Shown: positions 8,801 to 20,400 of the stretch, piece after piece | Numbering within the stretch: the first letter of the stretch is position 1 | Layout: each line of letters opens with the position of its first letter | NCBI RefSeq assembly: GCF_900117445.1 | Contig: NZ_FPEJ01000006.1 | Coordinates: forward strand, 110,379 to 174,378 | Length of the DNA: 64,000 nucleotides | Source of the DNA: Hyphomicrobium sp. NDB2Meth4 | Lineage (GTDB): Bacteria; Pseudomonadota; Alphaproteobacteria; Rhizobiales; Hyphomicrobiaceae | Direction: 5' to 3' | Notes under the pieces: generated by a model | Databases searched by the model: none | Seen by the model: only the letters and a program-made list of their open reading frames with translations | What the model was told of the DNA's origin: nothing | Position numbers and translations under genes: made by a program

Positions 8801-9319
8801 GCCTACGAGGGCTTGATGGTGCAGGGCCGCGGTGCGCGCCCATCCGCCATTCGTGACATTCTCGGCCCATCGCGCTGGATCGACATTGCGGGCAGCGCGC
8901 ACGACAAATGGTGCCCTGAGGAAGGTGAAGCTGTCGTCGCTTTGCTTGCCAAGCTGCGACGACTGGCCGAACCGCCCGACATCTACATTGTTACGCCGTT
9001 CGTCGTCGTTCAGGACAATATGCGCACGCTGGTACGCGACAGCGGCGTCGTCGATGCCTGGGCGACCGATCCGGGTCGTTGGGTCCGTGACCGGATAGGA
9101 ACCGTGCATACCGTGCAAGGCCGCGAGGCCGAGGCGGTGATATTCGTCCTCGGCGCGCCGGCAGCTCAACAAGTTGGGGCTCGAAACTGGGCAGGCGGTC
9201 GCCCCAACATCCTCAACGTCGCCGTGACGCGGGCCAAAGAAGCAGTGTACGTCATCGGCAACAGGTCGCTGTGGAATAGCGCAGGCGTGTTTCAAGCGCT
9301 ACATAGTCGGCTCAACTGA
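5819..9319 (+). CDS. large superfamily 1 (Upf1-like) helicase / AAA domain protein
   Basis: 1166 residues with split helicase motifs: Walker A GPPGTGKTTLL at 416-426, Walker B LLIDEAGQ with Asp 889, motif III-like GDPMQIEPVV shortly after, and near the C-terminus GTVHTVQGREAEAVIF followed by NVAVTRAKEAVYVIG (motifs V and VI, VTRAK at 1136). The long middle (about 600-800) is helical, rich in Ala, Arg and Lys, and probably coiled coil. The first 60 residues form a small separate helical unit (HSIDALETEF ... LLDELEYRSTQRAARL). The start must be the TTG at 5819, because an in-frame stop lies at 5774 and no other start follows it; GTGGGGG precedes it. Helicases of this build are common in defence islands; nuclease activity is not evident. 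It is convergent with the HEPN-like gene. Confidence 0.85.
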   Translation: MTRPFFKHSIDALETEFAQRQDDASFLQALLDELEYRSTQRAARLRNRVTERLGLADGAANGQTKQLGTEPELIADDAFDFEQDDAPTTEESPTPETTFLAPRDEPRPEFPPITNDAVSVLTAWTALEVLSPPSFRRETDLTGGDRSAVVRLDGAKLAWEDTRGGRKNYRLYHQVVLGTVKLDEAVATLVARYGDTQAERIGSRGEAILATIILDKAGRPVEEPAVAISSFGWGVPRALAGDLTSLGGWQAAEQPLVEKLDKLIRRQDQNGELLPLDRDTIAKAYQWLVKTLGLPASLINAPRFSVRTYQYFKNSDAPEPLLLNSFFLGDLATAASSFRDGKETGNLKRYLGLDRPVRRRNLLDEPEAVTEALSPRNFPAARWPGKGRHPLVLLQQAAVNLAMRDLKTDGILAVNGPPGTGKTTLLRDIVASVICARAEVMADYGDPADAFTNSGQRLSAGSAWLHLYKLDPRLKGFEMLIASSNNKAVENVSAELPGSDAVAADASGLRYFKTLSDGLLEEETWGLVAAVLGNAKNRSAFRNGFWWDDEVGMARYLAHAAGTPQSIEIADEDGKIVEKRAPRIVTDEEAPRDPHHAQQRWKTARKAFVAALEKSRKAQRKLEAVRRLMDEMPTISEAAQSSAIRTEQARRSHHRAKALNAQSAQLLSLCDTHQMQAARELQSHAMMQPGFFARLFSTARFREWRASEAKLKSKLSATRDKRQTAESTLNASAKALADAECERDAAEADHEKAQKRLYDAEELLGAWRAALGERMIDASFAERSHEDRHLLAAWFDDETHRLRDDVFIAAMALHKAFADAAAKPLRHNLGALMNVFAGRQMPDAVKQALVSDLWGSLFLLVPAVSTTFASVERMLGQLPPETLGWLLIDEAGQALPQAAVGALMRSRRAIIVGDPMQIEPVVALPDILTQAICRTFGIDPDRFNAPAASVQTLADAATPYVAEFHNRYGSRTVGVPLLVHRRCDDPMFAISNAVAYEGLMVQGRGARPSAIRDILGPSRWIDIAGSAHDKWCPEEGEAVVALLAKLRRLAEPPDIYIVTPFVVVQDNMRTLVRDSGVVDAWATDPGRWVRDRIGTVHTVQGREAEAVIFVLGAPAAQQVGARNWAGGRPNILNVAVTRAKEAVYVIGNRSLWNSAGVFQALHSRLN

Positions 9320-9351
9320 GCCCGCCCCAGGATGCTTTTTGTAGCCGAACG

Positions 9352-10047
9352 CTATCCCTTGGCATGGTGCTTGATGAAGTGACCTGCAAAATCAGAAAAC
9401 ACGACAGCCACGTCGTGAAGCCGCATCACGATCTCATCGGTCCGTTGTTGTAGATCTTGCGGCTCGTCATCTTCTGAGAGACCGAAGATGCCATGTATGA
9501 TTATATCATTCTCGACATATTCTGTCGGCTTAAAGAACCAGTCGAGGCTTTCATTCCCTAGTGTCAGCGCGCCAAAGTCTTTCGTAAACTTCCCTGCGCT
9601 GACCTTTTTCTTCCGCTGTCGCTCCAGACGCCGAAGTGATTGAGACACGACCTTCGCGTCGTAATGAAATCCGATGTTATTCCTGATCCGGGTGAGCAGC
9701 TTGAAATCGTCGCTCTTTGCGAATTCGACGAGCCATTCGTAGGATTTGATTGTCCTTGCATCGCATTGCTCGACGGCAGCCCGTAGAGCGGGAGTGCGCT
9801 CGATCTCGTTCTCTATGATTGCTAGTGCCTCGAACATATGGGACATCTGTAACCGCAAAAAGTACCGGGCTGCCCCGAGCTTCCTCGGTTGAAGCTTAAA
9901 GCTATCCTCAGCCTTCCATTTGCCCATCGCATAGTTGGCAAGACCGAAGTCTTGAACAGCCGTCATAAGGCGGACCATAAGTGATCCAATCTCCCCGAGA
10001 TCGGCCAGCCGCTCCATACTGACCAACCAAGTGGTACTTTTGCCCAT
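9352..10047 (-). CDS. uncharacterised protein with HEPN-like Rx5H motif
   Basis: 231 residues from the ATG at 10047 (a TTG precedes it directly). The protein is mostly helical and charged. It contains RIRNNIGFHYD near residue 125, an Arg-Asn-x4-His arrangement like the catalytic motif of HEPN ribonucleases and related abortive-infection proteins. No signal peptide or membrane segment is seen. Its end faces the end of the helicase gene, 32 bp apart, and it lies inside the tRNA-Gln island. An RNase role is inference from the motif and context alone; no nucleotidyltransferase partner is nearby. Confidence 0.55.
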   Translation of the reverse strand: MGKSTTWLVSMERLADLGEIGSLMVRLMTAVQDFGLANYAMGKWKAEDSFKLQPRKLGAARYFLRLQMSHMFEALAIIENEIERTPALRAAVEQCDARTIKSYEWLVEFAKSDDFKLLTRIRNNIGFHYDAKVVSQSLRRLERQRKKKVSAGKFTKDFGALTLGNESLDWFFKPTEYVENDIIIHGIFGLSEDDEPQDLQQRTDEIVMRLHDVAVVFSDFAGHFIKHHAKG

Positions 10048-10142
10048 CAATAACCGCTCCGTTTAGCAGTACACGCAGACGCCCAAAGTTCGGAGCACCT
10101 GCCACGTTGCGGAAAATATCCTATCGGTGAAATACGCCGGAT

Positions 10143-10373
10143 CTAGTCAGAAAGATTGAACTTAGCGGCCATGACGCGCAGCGCCTCGTCGGTCAGCGCG
10201 GCCGGATCTTTGCCGATCTGCGCGAAGAACGCCGGGTTGACGTGGGCCTGATAGCCGCGTTGGAACGTCTTTGTTTCGTCGCTGCGGTCGAAGAACCGCG
10301 AGGCGATGCGAAGGGCGGTGATCTTATCGCCCGCCGCCCATGCGTTGCGGATCTGATCGGTTTTGCTTTGCAT
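10143..10373 (-). CDS. small conserved-looking protein, function unknown
   Basis: 76 residues, start ATG at 10373 preceded by GGAAAG. The sequence is soluble and helical, with segments such as TDQIRNAWAAGDKITALRIA and FFDRSDETKTFQRG. It resembles small proteins annotated as hypothetical in rhizobial accessory DNA, with no domain I can name. It lies on the same strand as the HEPN-like gene, upstream of it by 95 bp. The IS3 remnant starts about 100 bp away in the opposite direction. Confidence 0.5.
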   Translation of the reverse strand: MQSKTDQIRNAWAAGDKITALRIASRFFDRSDETKTFQRGYQAHVNPAFFAQIGKDPAALTDEALRVMAAKFNLSD

Positions 10374-10480
10374 CGGCTTTCCAAATCACCAGCGGGTGAC
10401 GTGGAGAGCCATGCTTCCGACAACGGAGCAACTCCGACATCAAGGGATGCGCGCAAGACGCCGCTGCGCGCTACTCCCTT

Positions 10481-11044
10481 TTGGGAAATGGAACGATCTT
10501 TGAGCCCGCGCATCGGCGGGGCTGGTTCTACCTCTCGACGGCGTTCGACGACTTCTCCCGTTACATCGTCGCCTGGAAGCTCTGCACGACAATGAGCGCC
10601 GCCGACGTCAGCGCAACGCTCAAGCTGGCCTTGCAGGCGGCGGGGCTCGATCAGATCGGTGCCGATCGGCGGCCAAGATTGCTATCCGACAACGGTCCAT
10701 CTTATGTGGCAAACGATCTCGCCGATTGGCTTGAGGAGCAGGGCATGCGTCACACCCGTGGAAGGCCCTATCACCCGATAACCCAGGCCAAGATCGAGCG
10801 CTGGCACCTATCGCTGGAGAGCCGGATCCTGCTTAAAAACTACTACTTGCCCGGCGACCCCGAGCGAGCCATTGCCGACTTCGTCGACCACTACAATCAC
10901 CGCCGATATCACGAGAGCCTGGACAACATCACTCCCGCTGACGTCTACTTCGGACGCGCCTCTCGAATCCTGGAACGCCGACGAGACATAAAGCGACGAA
11001 CCATCGAACAACGTCGCCGCCACCACTTCAGTGCAGCAGCATGA
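10481..11044 (+). pseudogene. IS3-family transposase (OrfB), 5'-truncated remnant
   Basis: From about 10516 the frame matches the integrase core of IS3-type OrfB: GWFYLSTAFDDFSRYIVAWK, then LLSDNGPSYVA with the second Asp, then ITQAKIERWH with the Glu, and NHRRYHESLDNITPADVYFG. The segment that normally precedes it and carries the first catalytic Asp (WQTDFTY type) is missing and replaced by unrelated sequence. The N-terminal HTH half is absent too, so the gene cannot make a working transposase. The stop at 11042-11044 is followed by IS-type terminal sequence up to about 11100. Confidence 0.82.
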
Positions 11045-11085
11045 GCTTCAACCAGATGAGCCGGACCCTCTTTTAGATCAGACCC

Positions 11086-11232
11086 TCAACTGTCCCGAAG
11101 ACTCTGACGACGGACAATCGCCTTCTTGAGCCGGTTGTTCTCCTGCTCCAGATCCTTGAAACGCCTAGCTTGATCGAGCTTCAAGCCAACGTACTCACGC
11201 CGCCACCGGTAGTACGTCTGCTCGCTGATTTA
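11086..11232 (-). pseudogene. IS3-family OrfA C-terminal fragment, opposite to the OrfB remnant
   Basis: The reverse strand encodes ISEQTYYRWRREYVGLKL, then QARRFKDLEQENNRLKKAI, and ends at a stop at 11086-11088. This is the end of the HTH and the leucine-zipper region of an IS3 OrfA. A TAA in frame directly precedes the fragment (about 11231), so it is cut at its 5' side. It faces the OrfB remnant, whereas in an intact element both genes run the same way. Either two insertions met here or an internal inversion occurred. Confidence 0.75.
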
Positions 11233-11431
11233 CCCTGTCGTTTATCGTGCCATTCCCGTCTCTCCTCAATCGAGGTTGGAAATAGCTAGATTCGCTCACC
11301 TGGTTTCGTATCGCTCCAGGGGAGCAGGCCAGAAGTAGCTTCGCTCGAACCGACCTTCCGCCCGTGCATTCAACTGCAGCGGATTTGGCACGTAGGCTTC
11401 GATGCCGGCCACTTCGCAACCGGCAAAGACA
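11233..11431. other. intergenic, no gene seen
   Basis: Between the IS remnant and the stop codon of TpsA1. Open frames here are short and without recognisable content. No terminator-like hairpin with a T-run follows the TpsA1 stop on the minus strand. The former downstream flank of TpsA1 may have been replaced by the insertions. Confidence 0.5.
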
Positions 11432-14400
11432 CTAGCGGTTTGCACCACCTCGACGTGCGGCGATCAACTCTTTGGCCTCGGCGGCCGTCATCTCACCGGC
11501 CCCGAGCACCTGGAACGCGCTAGCGGGATCCTGACTCGGATCAACCTGGGTCCCGCGTGAGTCGCCGCGCTTTTCTAGCCGCTTCCGGGACTCATCCTCC
11601 TCATCACCTCCACCGAAGCCGATGACCTCGACGATGATCACCGAAGCTTGCTCTGAGGCTCCCTGTTGCTGGGGTTTCGTCGCGGCCTGCGCGGCTCCCG
11701 CCGTGTTCGTCGCCTCCGTCAACCCGCCGATGTTCGGCGCCTGGATCTGTGGCACGCCGGAAACGTTGCCTTGCGCCTGGATGTTCGCCGCATTGATGAT
11801 CTGCAGCGCGACGAGGTTCACGTTGGCGCCAGCGCGGATACCGGCCTCGCCCGCATCGATGGTGCCGAGCGGCGCGATGAGATCGATGTCGCCACCCGGT
11901 ACGCCGGGGATCGTGCTGCGCGAGGCGATGCCGGCACCCGACGACGGCACGTTCGGCGCCAGCGTCACGTTGCCGTAGTTGTCGTAGACGCGCTTGGGCG
12001 GCGTGTAGACGATCGTCGTCTTGGAACCGCGGCCGGCGTTGATATCGCCCTCCGCCGACCAGGCGAGGATATCGCCGCCCATCGTCGTCATGATGCGCGA
12101 CAGGCCGAGCAGGATCGAGCCCTTCGAATACATCGAGATGTTGCCCTGCCCTTGCGTGACAATGCCGGCAGAGGCAGGCGCCTCGAGGCCTTCGACACCG
12201 ATCACCGTGCGCCCGCCAGGGGTCAGCATCTGAATGTCGCCGCCGAACTGCGTGCGCACGCCCGAGCCGCCGAACATGGTGATGTCGCCAGCGTAGACGA
12301 TTGGCTCGCCGTTCGCGTCCTTCTCCGGAAACAGCGCTTCGATCACGGCGCGCCCGCGCAGGTACGAGCCGTAGCGGCTCGAGTCGGGATTGTTGTACTC
12401 GCGGCCACCGGCTTTCAGCTCGGCGAAGTACACCTGGCGCAGGAAGATCGCCTGCTGCTCGGAGGCGAGGCTGGCGAAGTATTCGCGGCGCTCCTCGTCA
12501 TCTGCACCCGTGAAGCCGAAGCGCTCATCGAGCCAGGCTTGCAGCTCCTTCTCATACGTCTTCGCCACCTTGTCGGACTGCTCCGCGAGCGGTGTGCCGA
12601 CGACGGCGAGGTTCGCCGGATCGAGGTAAGGCAGGAGGCCCGCGTAGTTGGGACCCGCCGTGCCCACTCCCGCTTGCATCAGGATCGAAGCACCCGGCCG
12701 CGTGTCGCCTGCGGCCAGGGCGCCGATCGATACGATCGAACCCTTGTCGCCCTGGTAGATGTTGCCGCCCGCGATAACCTCCAACGATCCGGGGCCGGCT
12801 ATGTTGACGTTGGCATAGAAGATGTTGCCACCGGCCTTGATCATCGACACGTCGGTGGAGTCATTGTTGAGGATCAAGCCAGGGTTGGCACTCGTGCCCG
12901 CGCCGAAGTTCACGATGTCGCCGGTTGCGGTCACGCGGACTGCCCGGTTACCGAAATAAATCGTGTGGTAGGCGTTGCTGTAATATGCGTTGGAGTTGAC
13001 CTCGCCGAAGGCGACATTGAGGATGTCGCCGTCCATCGCGTAGATGCGGTCGATAGCTTGTTGACTAGTGTTTGGATTGGCCTCAATCCCATCGGGGCGG
13101 AACGTGGCGAAATTCTTGTAACTGAAGAAGCTGCTGACGCCGCTCACCGGTCTAAACGGGTTGGGGACATCATTGACTCCGGCGCTGGCGCCCGAGACAT
13201 CGATGCGCAGCGAGCCGACATTGATAGAATTGCCGACCGCGAGCGAAGCACCGTAGATAGCGCCGCCGGCAAGCAGCTCAAGCGCGCCGTTGGCCGAAGG
13301 AGCTAGTTCGAGCGTGGCGATATCGCCGCTCCCCAGGAACAGGCTGCCCTCCATTGCCACGGCGCTGAACCGGGCCGGCGCAACCGCCATAGTGGAGCTA
13401 ATGGAACTCCAAACGTTATACCCGAGCCCGCCTCCGGTGACCGGCACCAGATCGCCGCCAGCAGCAAACAACGAGACTGAAGTCGTTTCAGGCTGCCACA
13501 ACGACAAGTAAGTGGTCTGCTGGGTCTGTCCGATTTGCCCGGCATCGCCATAGTTGCCGATCACGAGATCGCCCGCCGTTCGCACGGTCATAGTGCCGTC
13601 GCCGGGGACCAGACCGATACCGCCCCAGGGACTGACGATGCTGGCTCTGGTGGGGTCCAGCCCGCGTGGATCGCCGGTTTCCTTTCTGCCATAGATAGGC
13701 GCCATAGAGCCGATGGAACTTGCTGCAATCTGAGTATCGCCGCGCAGATTGCTGAAGATGCTGAGCGAACCGCGGGCGGCAGACGAACCGTTGATTGCGT
13801 TGTTGCCACCGTTGAGCGTGCCGCCGACCTTGACAGTCAGATCGCCGCCGCCGGCCTGGATCAGAGTGCCCCCTGTGAGGATGGACCCATCGGTGGTGAC
13901 CGATGTTACCTTGCCGCTCCCGCCCACCGCTACCTGCAACGCGCCATAGATTTGGGGCAAGCCCGAGCCGGTAACCGTTCTCGTCATGGCCCCGACGTTG
14001 CCGCCCGCGACGAGCGTGACATTGCCGCCGCCCAGCGTGCCGATTCCTGCGAAGCCGCCGGTAAAGGTGGTGGTGCTATTGACCCTGATGTTGCGGCCAA
14101 AGGCGATGGACCATGAGGCGAGTCCAGCATCGTCTACGGAGCGCAGGAGCCAATTGTCGGGGGACCAGGACTGGATGTTTTTCTGGCCGTCGTCGTAGCT
14201 ATAACCGGTGACATCGCCTTGCGCGATCACCGTCAGGTCGCCGCCGTGATCGGGCATGTAGCTGCCGGCGGCAAGGCCTGTCGTGCCGGTGTCGGTACCC
14301 GCCGTGTAGACGCCGTAGAGCGAGTTCATCGTGATGTTGCCGCCGGCAAGCAGGTCAAGACTGCCAGTACCGGTTCGCACGACGCTCGGTGTGGTCCCGC

Positions 14401-17400
14401 CGAGTGGGTTCAACATACTCAGGCTGCCCGCACCCTCCAGTTGGCCGTATGGGCGCAATACGCGGGACGACGCGGCCGAGATGTCAGCACCAGCCACCAA
14501 CCTGATGGAAGCGGCGAGCGAGCCTGGAGCCAGCATAGGAGCCAGCGGCGACGTCGCAGTGAGCGCTGGTAGTGTCGTGCCCGGCTGAACGAGTGTCGCG
14601 GTCAAAGCCAAGCTTGGCAAGGCCGCAGCCTTTTCAAGGAAGGTCGAAGATGCGCTAAGCCTTGTCCCCGCGGGGATGGTTTGGCCAGGCAGGTACTGGG
14701 TTCCAGAGGTCGAACTGATTGGCCCAACCGCAGATGCAAGACCTCGATAAAATGCGTCGTTCGGAACGGTCCAGTCGGCGGTGAGGTAGAGATCCTGAGG
14801 CAGAAAATAAACAGTTCCGGATGCTCCGCATTCGCCGACTGTACAGTCGAAAGTGTCGAATGCCGCTACGTTCAAAGTTGTTGAATATCGATAGACAGGC
14901 GGATTGCCCTGCGCTGCAGGCCTTCCCTTGAACCCGTCCGATATGCTTCCGCCGATGGTGAGATTGCCACCTGCACGCACCACCAGCGCCATCGGCTCGC
15001 CGGCGCCGTAGTTCGACGAATTGGTGTCGCGGTTGGCACCCGGCCCGTAGCGATACTTGGACAGATCGATATCGCCCGAGGTGGAGAGATCGCCGCCTGA
15101 GGCTATCTCCACGCCCGGCCGCAGATGGAAGGCGCTGCCATAGGCGGTCAGGCCGGCGAGCTTGCCTTGAAGGCTTGCCGTGAGCTGGCCCGCCGCAACA
15201 TTGTTGTTGTAGGCTGCGCGGATGAAGGCTTGGCTGGCCACATCGTAGCTGTCGAGCATCTCCTGGGTAATGACTGTGCCCGGAGCGAACAAGCCGTAAT
15301 TCAACACGGCGTTAAGCGCTATGCTGCTCGCGCCACGGATGTTGAGCGGCCCACCAGCGCTGACGCGTACATCGCCGCTGGTTCCACCATTGCGCGACGC
15401 GTTGAGAACGAGCTGACCGTAAGCGCCTGTCGGAGTCGAAAGATCGAGCGTCGCACCCGATGCGAGTGTCAACGTGCCGCCGACGCTGGTCAGCTCGATC
15501 GTTCCGCGATTCTTCGCCTCGATGGGCTGCCCATAGCTGTCGACCTGCAACTCACTGCCGTGAACGTCCAGGATGGCCGTCGAAGCGACCGTCAGATTGT
15601 TACCCGCCGCGAGCCGAATGCTTCCCGGCCTCGCGCCGCTCGCGTCGATGCGGCCATTCACCGTGAGATTGCCGACATTCGCCGAAACGGAGATGTCGTG
15701 CGCTTTGAGTTCGTCGCCAATGATGAGATCGGCGGCTCTGAAGGAGAAGCTGCGCGAGCCAAAGAACCCGCCCCGGTTCAATGCCTGATTGACGAGGGCG
15801 AAATCGGAATTGGAGAAGCCATAGGTATTCACCGTGAACGAGCCGCTGTCATAACCGCCCGTAGATATGCCTGCGAACAAGCCGTCGAGTGAGTTCATGG
15901 GGCCACCGCCGCGGTCATCCTTGTAGAAGGCGACGGACCCACCGTAGAAGCTGTCTGTTGCCGTCAGCGAGATGGAGCCAGCTGCATTGTTCACCGCTGA
16001 GACGTCGATGTGCGGTGTTCCAAAGAACGAGATGCTCCCATACTCGCTCTCGACGTCTAGATCGCCGCCCCACGAATATTTCGTGACGTCGTTGAATTGA
16101 ACGGCGCGGCCGGAGAGATCGATCCGCGTGCGGTCATAGATGTCGATTCCGTCTTGCGCCGTAATCGCGAGCTTGCCGGACGGCAATGCCACGGCCGTGT
16201 CCAATTGAACTCCCGAGTAGACTGAATTCAGGTTGATGGTGGCGCCGAGGGCTTCGATTGCCGAGGTGTCGACGGCCGACGCACCACCCGGCGCGCGCAC
16301 GCGCAGCATGCCGCCCGCATAGACCGACAGCACCGAGCCCGCCTCGCCGGTGAGCAGCGGCGTGACGATCCGCAGCTCGGCGACCTCTCCCGTGAACGTC
16401 TTGGGCGCGAAAGACGGCGTCACCGTACCGCTGCGCCACACCGACAGCGAATTGTTGTCGAAGGACGTCACCCGCTCGGACGCGGCGAGCGTAACGTTGG
16501 AGAAGCCCAGCATCAGCCGGTCGAACGTCGCGGTCGAACCGCCTGCCAGCATGGGAGGATGGCCGAATGTGATCGTTCGGGCGTCGATCTCGAACTTGCC
16601 TTGGCCGGCGCCCGGACCGTTGGCGATGATCGCACCCGGGAGTGCGCTGCCGTAGTTTAGGCTTCCGTCCCCATTCGTCGAGACCACTCGCTGGGTGACG
16701 TTCCAGATCAGTTCGTTGACTTTGAGAACCGCGTTATCGGTCGATGCGCCCGCGCCATAAATGGCGGGTGTCGTCAGGGTGAGGCTGTCGAGCGCGGAAA
16801 GATCGAGGTACGCCCCGCCATATACGTTGAGCGAATTGGTGCTGGCTAGCTGCAGGTTGCGCGCTCCCGCGACGTCGTGGGCGGGGTCGCCTGCCAGCAG
16901 CGCGGTGAACAGATCTTTCGTCAAGTTGAGACCGTCGGGCAAAACCCCAGCCGTCCGCGCCGCCGCCAGATCGCCGGCCGATCCCAGATTGATCGAGGGA
17001 GCCGTTAGGCTGAGGGTCTTGGTCCCAAGGAGCGGCGTGCCGTCAAAGCTCACCCCGCCGTTCAGGGCGATGGTGCCGCGTGAATAGATCGCCGCCCCAT
17101 CGCCGATGCTGATGGCTTTGCCGCCGTATGAAGTATCCAGCAGCAGATCGCCATTGGAGACACCAAGCCCCACGCTCAGATAATAACCAGTCGATGCATC
17201 AAGCAATTTAGTGTCGGCAAAGGACCGGGTATCGATCCTGGCTCCGTCATCGAGCCTGAAGGCCTCTGACGTCAGCACCTGTCCGGCGCGCAGTACGGCC
17301 CCGCTCTCCATCTGTGTTCTGCCAGTCGTGCTACCCACAATGATCACATTGGTGAGAGCATTGAGGCTAGGCGCGCCGATGAACAAGTTTGGGGCCCCGA

Positions 17401-20400
17401 TCGCGTCGAGGTCCGAGGCGAGGAGTACCGTTTGCGCGGCCGAGCGCGCGGCGCTGCTGCCGTCTGCCGCCAGGATCAGGTCCTGATATTGAATCTGCCC
17501 GTTGCCCTGACTGACGATGCTCGTCGTCACCGACAGCGAACCGCCGTAGCCTCCCTCGCCCGGGGTCAGATCGGCGGTGCCATCCCAGACCAATGCAGGC
17601 ATGGTGGTGTTGAACGAGCCGAACGAGAAGCGGAGGTTCTTGGCGTCAGTTTCAAGGCGCGGACGCATGTTCTGGAAGGTCTGCGCCCGAGCGATTGCGA
17701 ACGAGTCGAAGCTGGTTTCGTTATACTGCGCCAGGGTGCGCACCGTGCCGCCTGGCGTGATGGTCACGCTTGTCGGCAGGGCATCACGGATCACCGTATT
17801 GGCGACGCTTTGATAACCGGAGAGCGCATAAGAGCCGCCAGGCAGCGCGATTGCGCCCGATAGCGCCGTGGTGCTGGCTCCCCCAAGCTCGATGCGGTAA
17901 GCCCCCGGCAGCAGGGCGTAATTTGCCGGAAGCAAGGTATGGGTGCCAGCCGGCAGTCCCGGTACACCGGAAGGAATTGTGATCTGCTGGCCGGCGCCCG
18001 GCGTCGCTCCGGTCCAGGCGGTGTTATATCCGCCCGCCACGGGTGCGGTCACGACGCCCGGCAGAATGGCGTAGACGGTACCGCCCTTGTTCAACGGATT
18101 GAGCAGCGTGTCGACCGAGCCGCCGCGGCCCGCCACGAAGCCTGCGCCGGTCAGCGTGCCACCGCCGGACAAATCGACCAGCGCGCCTGCCTCGCTGACG
18201 ATGCTGGTAGCCTGCAGCGACACGCCGGTGCCGGTCTCGTTAGCTTTTAGCGTTCCATCGGCGTTCATATATTCGCCGGTGATCAGATTGATCCAGGCGG
18301 GGGCCGCACCGTCTACGGTCCAGTTCACGCCATCTGTGGTGCCGCCATAGGGCATGACGAGCCCTGCACCGCTTATCGAGGTGATGCTGCCCGCCTTCAG
18401 CGTCACGACCGCGTCTTTGGTCTCGACGGAGTTGACGTTAACTGTCTTCGTGGTGGCGAATAGCTTGATGGAGCCAAAGGGGGCGAATAGCGCGCCGCCC
18501 TGATTGATGGTTGGCGCGGAAATGTCGAGGCCGCCATAGGCCGAATAGGGTGTCGATACAGAGGTGGTCCCGTGCGGGCGCGTGAAGGTCAGCACGGCGG
18601 CGGTGTCGGTGAGCGAATAACTATTGGACGTGCTTTGCCCGTAGCCGGAGCGGATGACGGCGGTGACGCCGCTGGTCGGGTAAATGCGCGCCGCGGACAG
18701 GGTGAGGTCATGTGGCGCATAAAGGTTGGTGTTGGAAACGAAACGCAGATCGCTGCTGCTCGACAGCGTCGTACTGGTGAAGGCGGGGTTGATGGTGCCG
18801 CTCAGTTCCATGAGGTCGGCGCTGATTGCTAGGGTCCCTGTCGCCGCGGCGGCGGCAGACCTGTAAAGCTGATTGGCCGTGCCAGCGAGGTCAACATAAG
18901 GCGCGAAGAGAGAAACGTTGCCGCCGGCCGGATCAATATAGAGTCGGCTGTTCAAACTGAGGCTACGCCCGAGGCTCAAAGAGACATTGCCGTCAAAAGC
19001 CATTGTATCGCGCCCCATCAGCGACAGGGTGTCGAAACCGCCCGCTGCGATCGAGGAGATGGCGATGTGGCTCTGGCCAAGCGTCAGGTCGTTGCTTCCC
19101 GGCTGTGCGTTAGCCGCAAGGCCGTTAGCTGGCGTCTGGGTCAGGCTCAGTACACGATCGACCAGCAAGGCGGCAGGAATCGGATTCTGTTCCGTGCCGT
19201 ACTGATAGGGATGTTCTAGATTGACCGTAAGTGAACCGCCGGACGCGCCGGGGCCACCTGCGAACGCACTCATCGTGCCCTCGGCGTAGATGCCGGAATA
19301 GCTGCGAAGCGCAATCGTGCCACCGTCGCTGGCCGCGACCACCGACCGGACCGCGCCGTCATCGCCGAAGAGGTCGAGCGTCCCGCTCGTGCCTGAAGCA
19401 TCGAGCACCGCGCCGGGGCGGATAACCACGTAGGCATGACTCGAGGCCTCAATATCCATGGTGGTGAGCTGCCCGGTGGTATCAAAAGCTCGGAGCAAGC
19501 CGCCGGTGCTGCCGATGTTGATGCTGCCGCCATCTGGCACCACGCCATAGAACCGTCCGCGGATATCGGTGGCGATATAGGGTTGTGCCGCTGCATTCAG
19601 CACAGCGTGATCGCCGATCCATATCGACATCGTGCCCGGGTCGGTGAAATTGCCCTGCCCATAGGTGTTGGCGATGGCGATGCTTCCGCCGGGGGCAGTG
19701 ACTGTTCCATCCACAGTGACCTGACCACTGGAGGCCAGACGGACGCTCTGACCGGGATCGACCGTAATCGAGGCGCCGGAGCCAACCATAAGGTAGCCTG
19801 GTCTCGAGCTGTAACCCGTGCCGTCGGCGCCAACACCAGAAAGGAGGGCCAGGCCGACGCCCGCGCGCTGGATGAGCCTCCCATTGACCGCGTCTTCCTG
19901 ATAGACGGGGGGCGTCCAGACCGGCGCCGTGTTGGCGTTGTTCGTGCCCGCAAGAGAGCCGGGAGCCGATCCAGCGTATTGCAGTACCGGCATGACGGCG
20001 TCGATCGCGACGCCGTCCGCCACGTTCAAGCCGCTCTGGCCGTTGACGGAATAATTCGAGAAGCCGGACTGAAAGAGCGACGGCGACAGCGTGGTGACAC
20101 GCTGGATTGCAACGTCCGTCGGCAGAACCGTTCCCTTCGGAACGGCGACGCCGGCAGCATAAGCAATATCGTCTGGCGCGATGGTCCCGGCGGCATAACT
20201 GACGGTTACAGGATTAATCGCTAATCCGCCCTGGAACGTGTTGTCTGGAATCCGATATCCATCGGGAAGACTGCCGACAAATTGAGTGAGCACAGTGCCG
20301 GCTGGGACGGTGTCACCTTGGAAATAGCGGCTATTGGTGCTGGTCCAGACGAAAAATATTCCCGTGGGCAACACCCAGTCGCTGCTCAGAGTGACCCTCT

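Noticed and set aside
2788..11100. Second copy of the tRNA-Gln 3' end as right attachment site
   Set aside because: None seen by eye in the intergenic regions up to the IS remnants or further right; a string search would settle it.
11432..11700. Toxin domain at the C-terminus of TpsA1, as in contact-dependent inhibition
   Set aside because: The tail after GGDEED is about 60 charged residues without a toxin fold, and no small immunity gene follows.
11666..13306. Plus-strand frame of 546 codons opposite the end of tpsA1
   Set aside because: Antisense to the conserved C-terminal block; Arg-rich with no start context.
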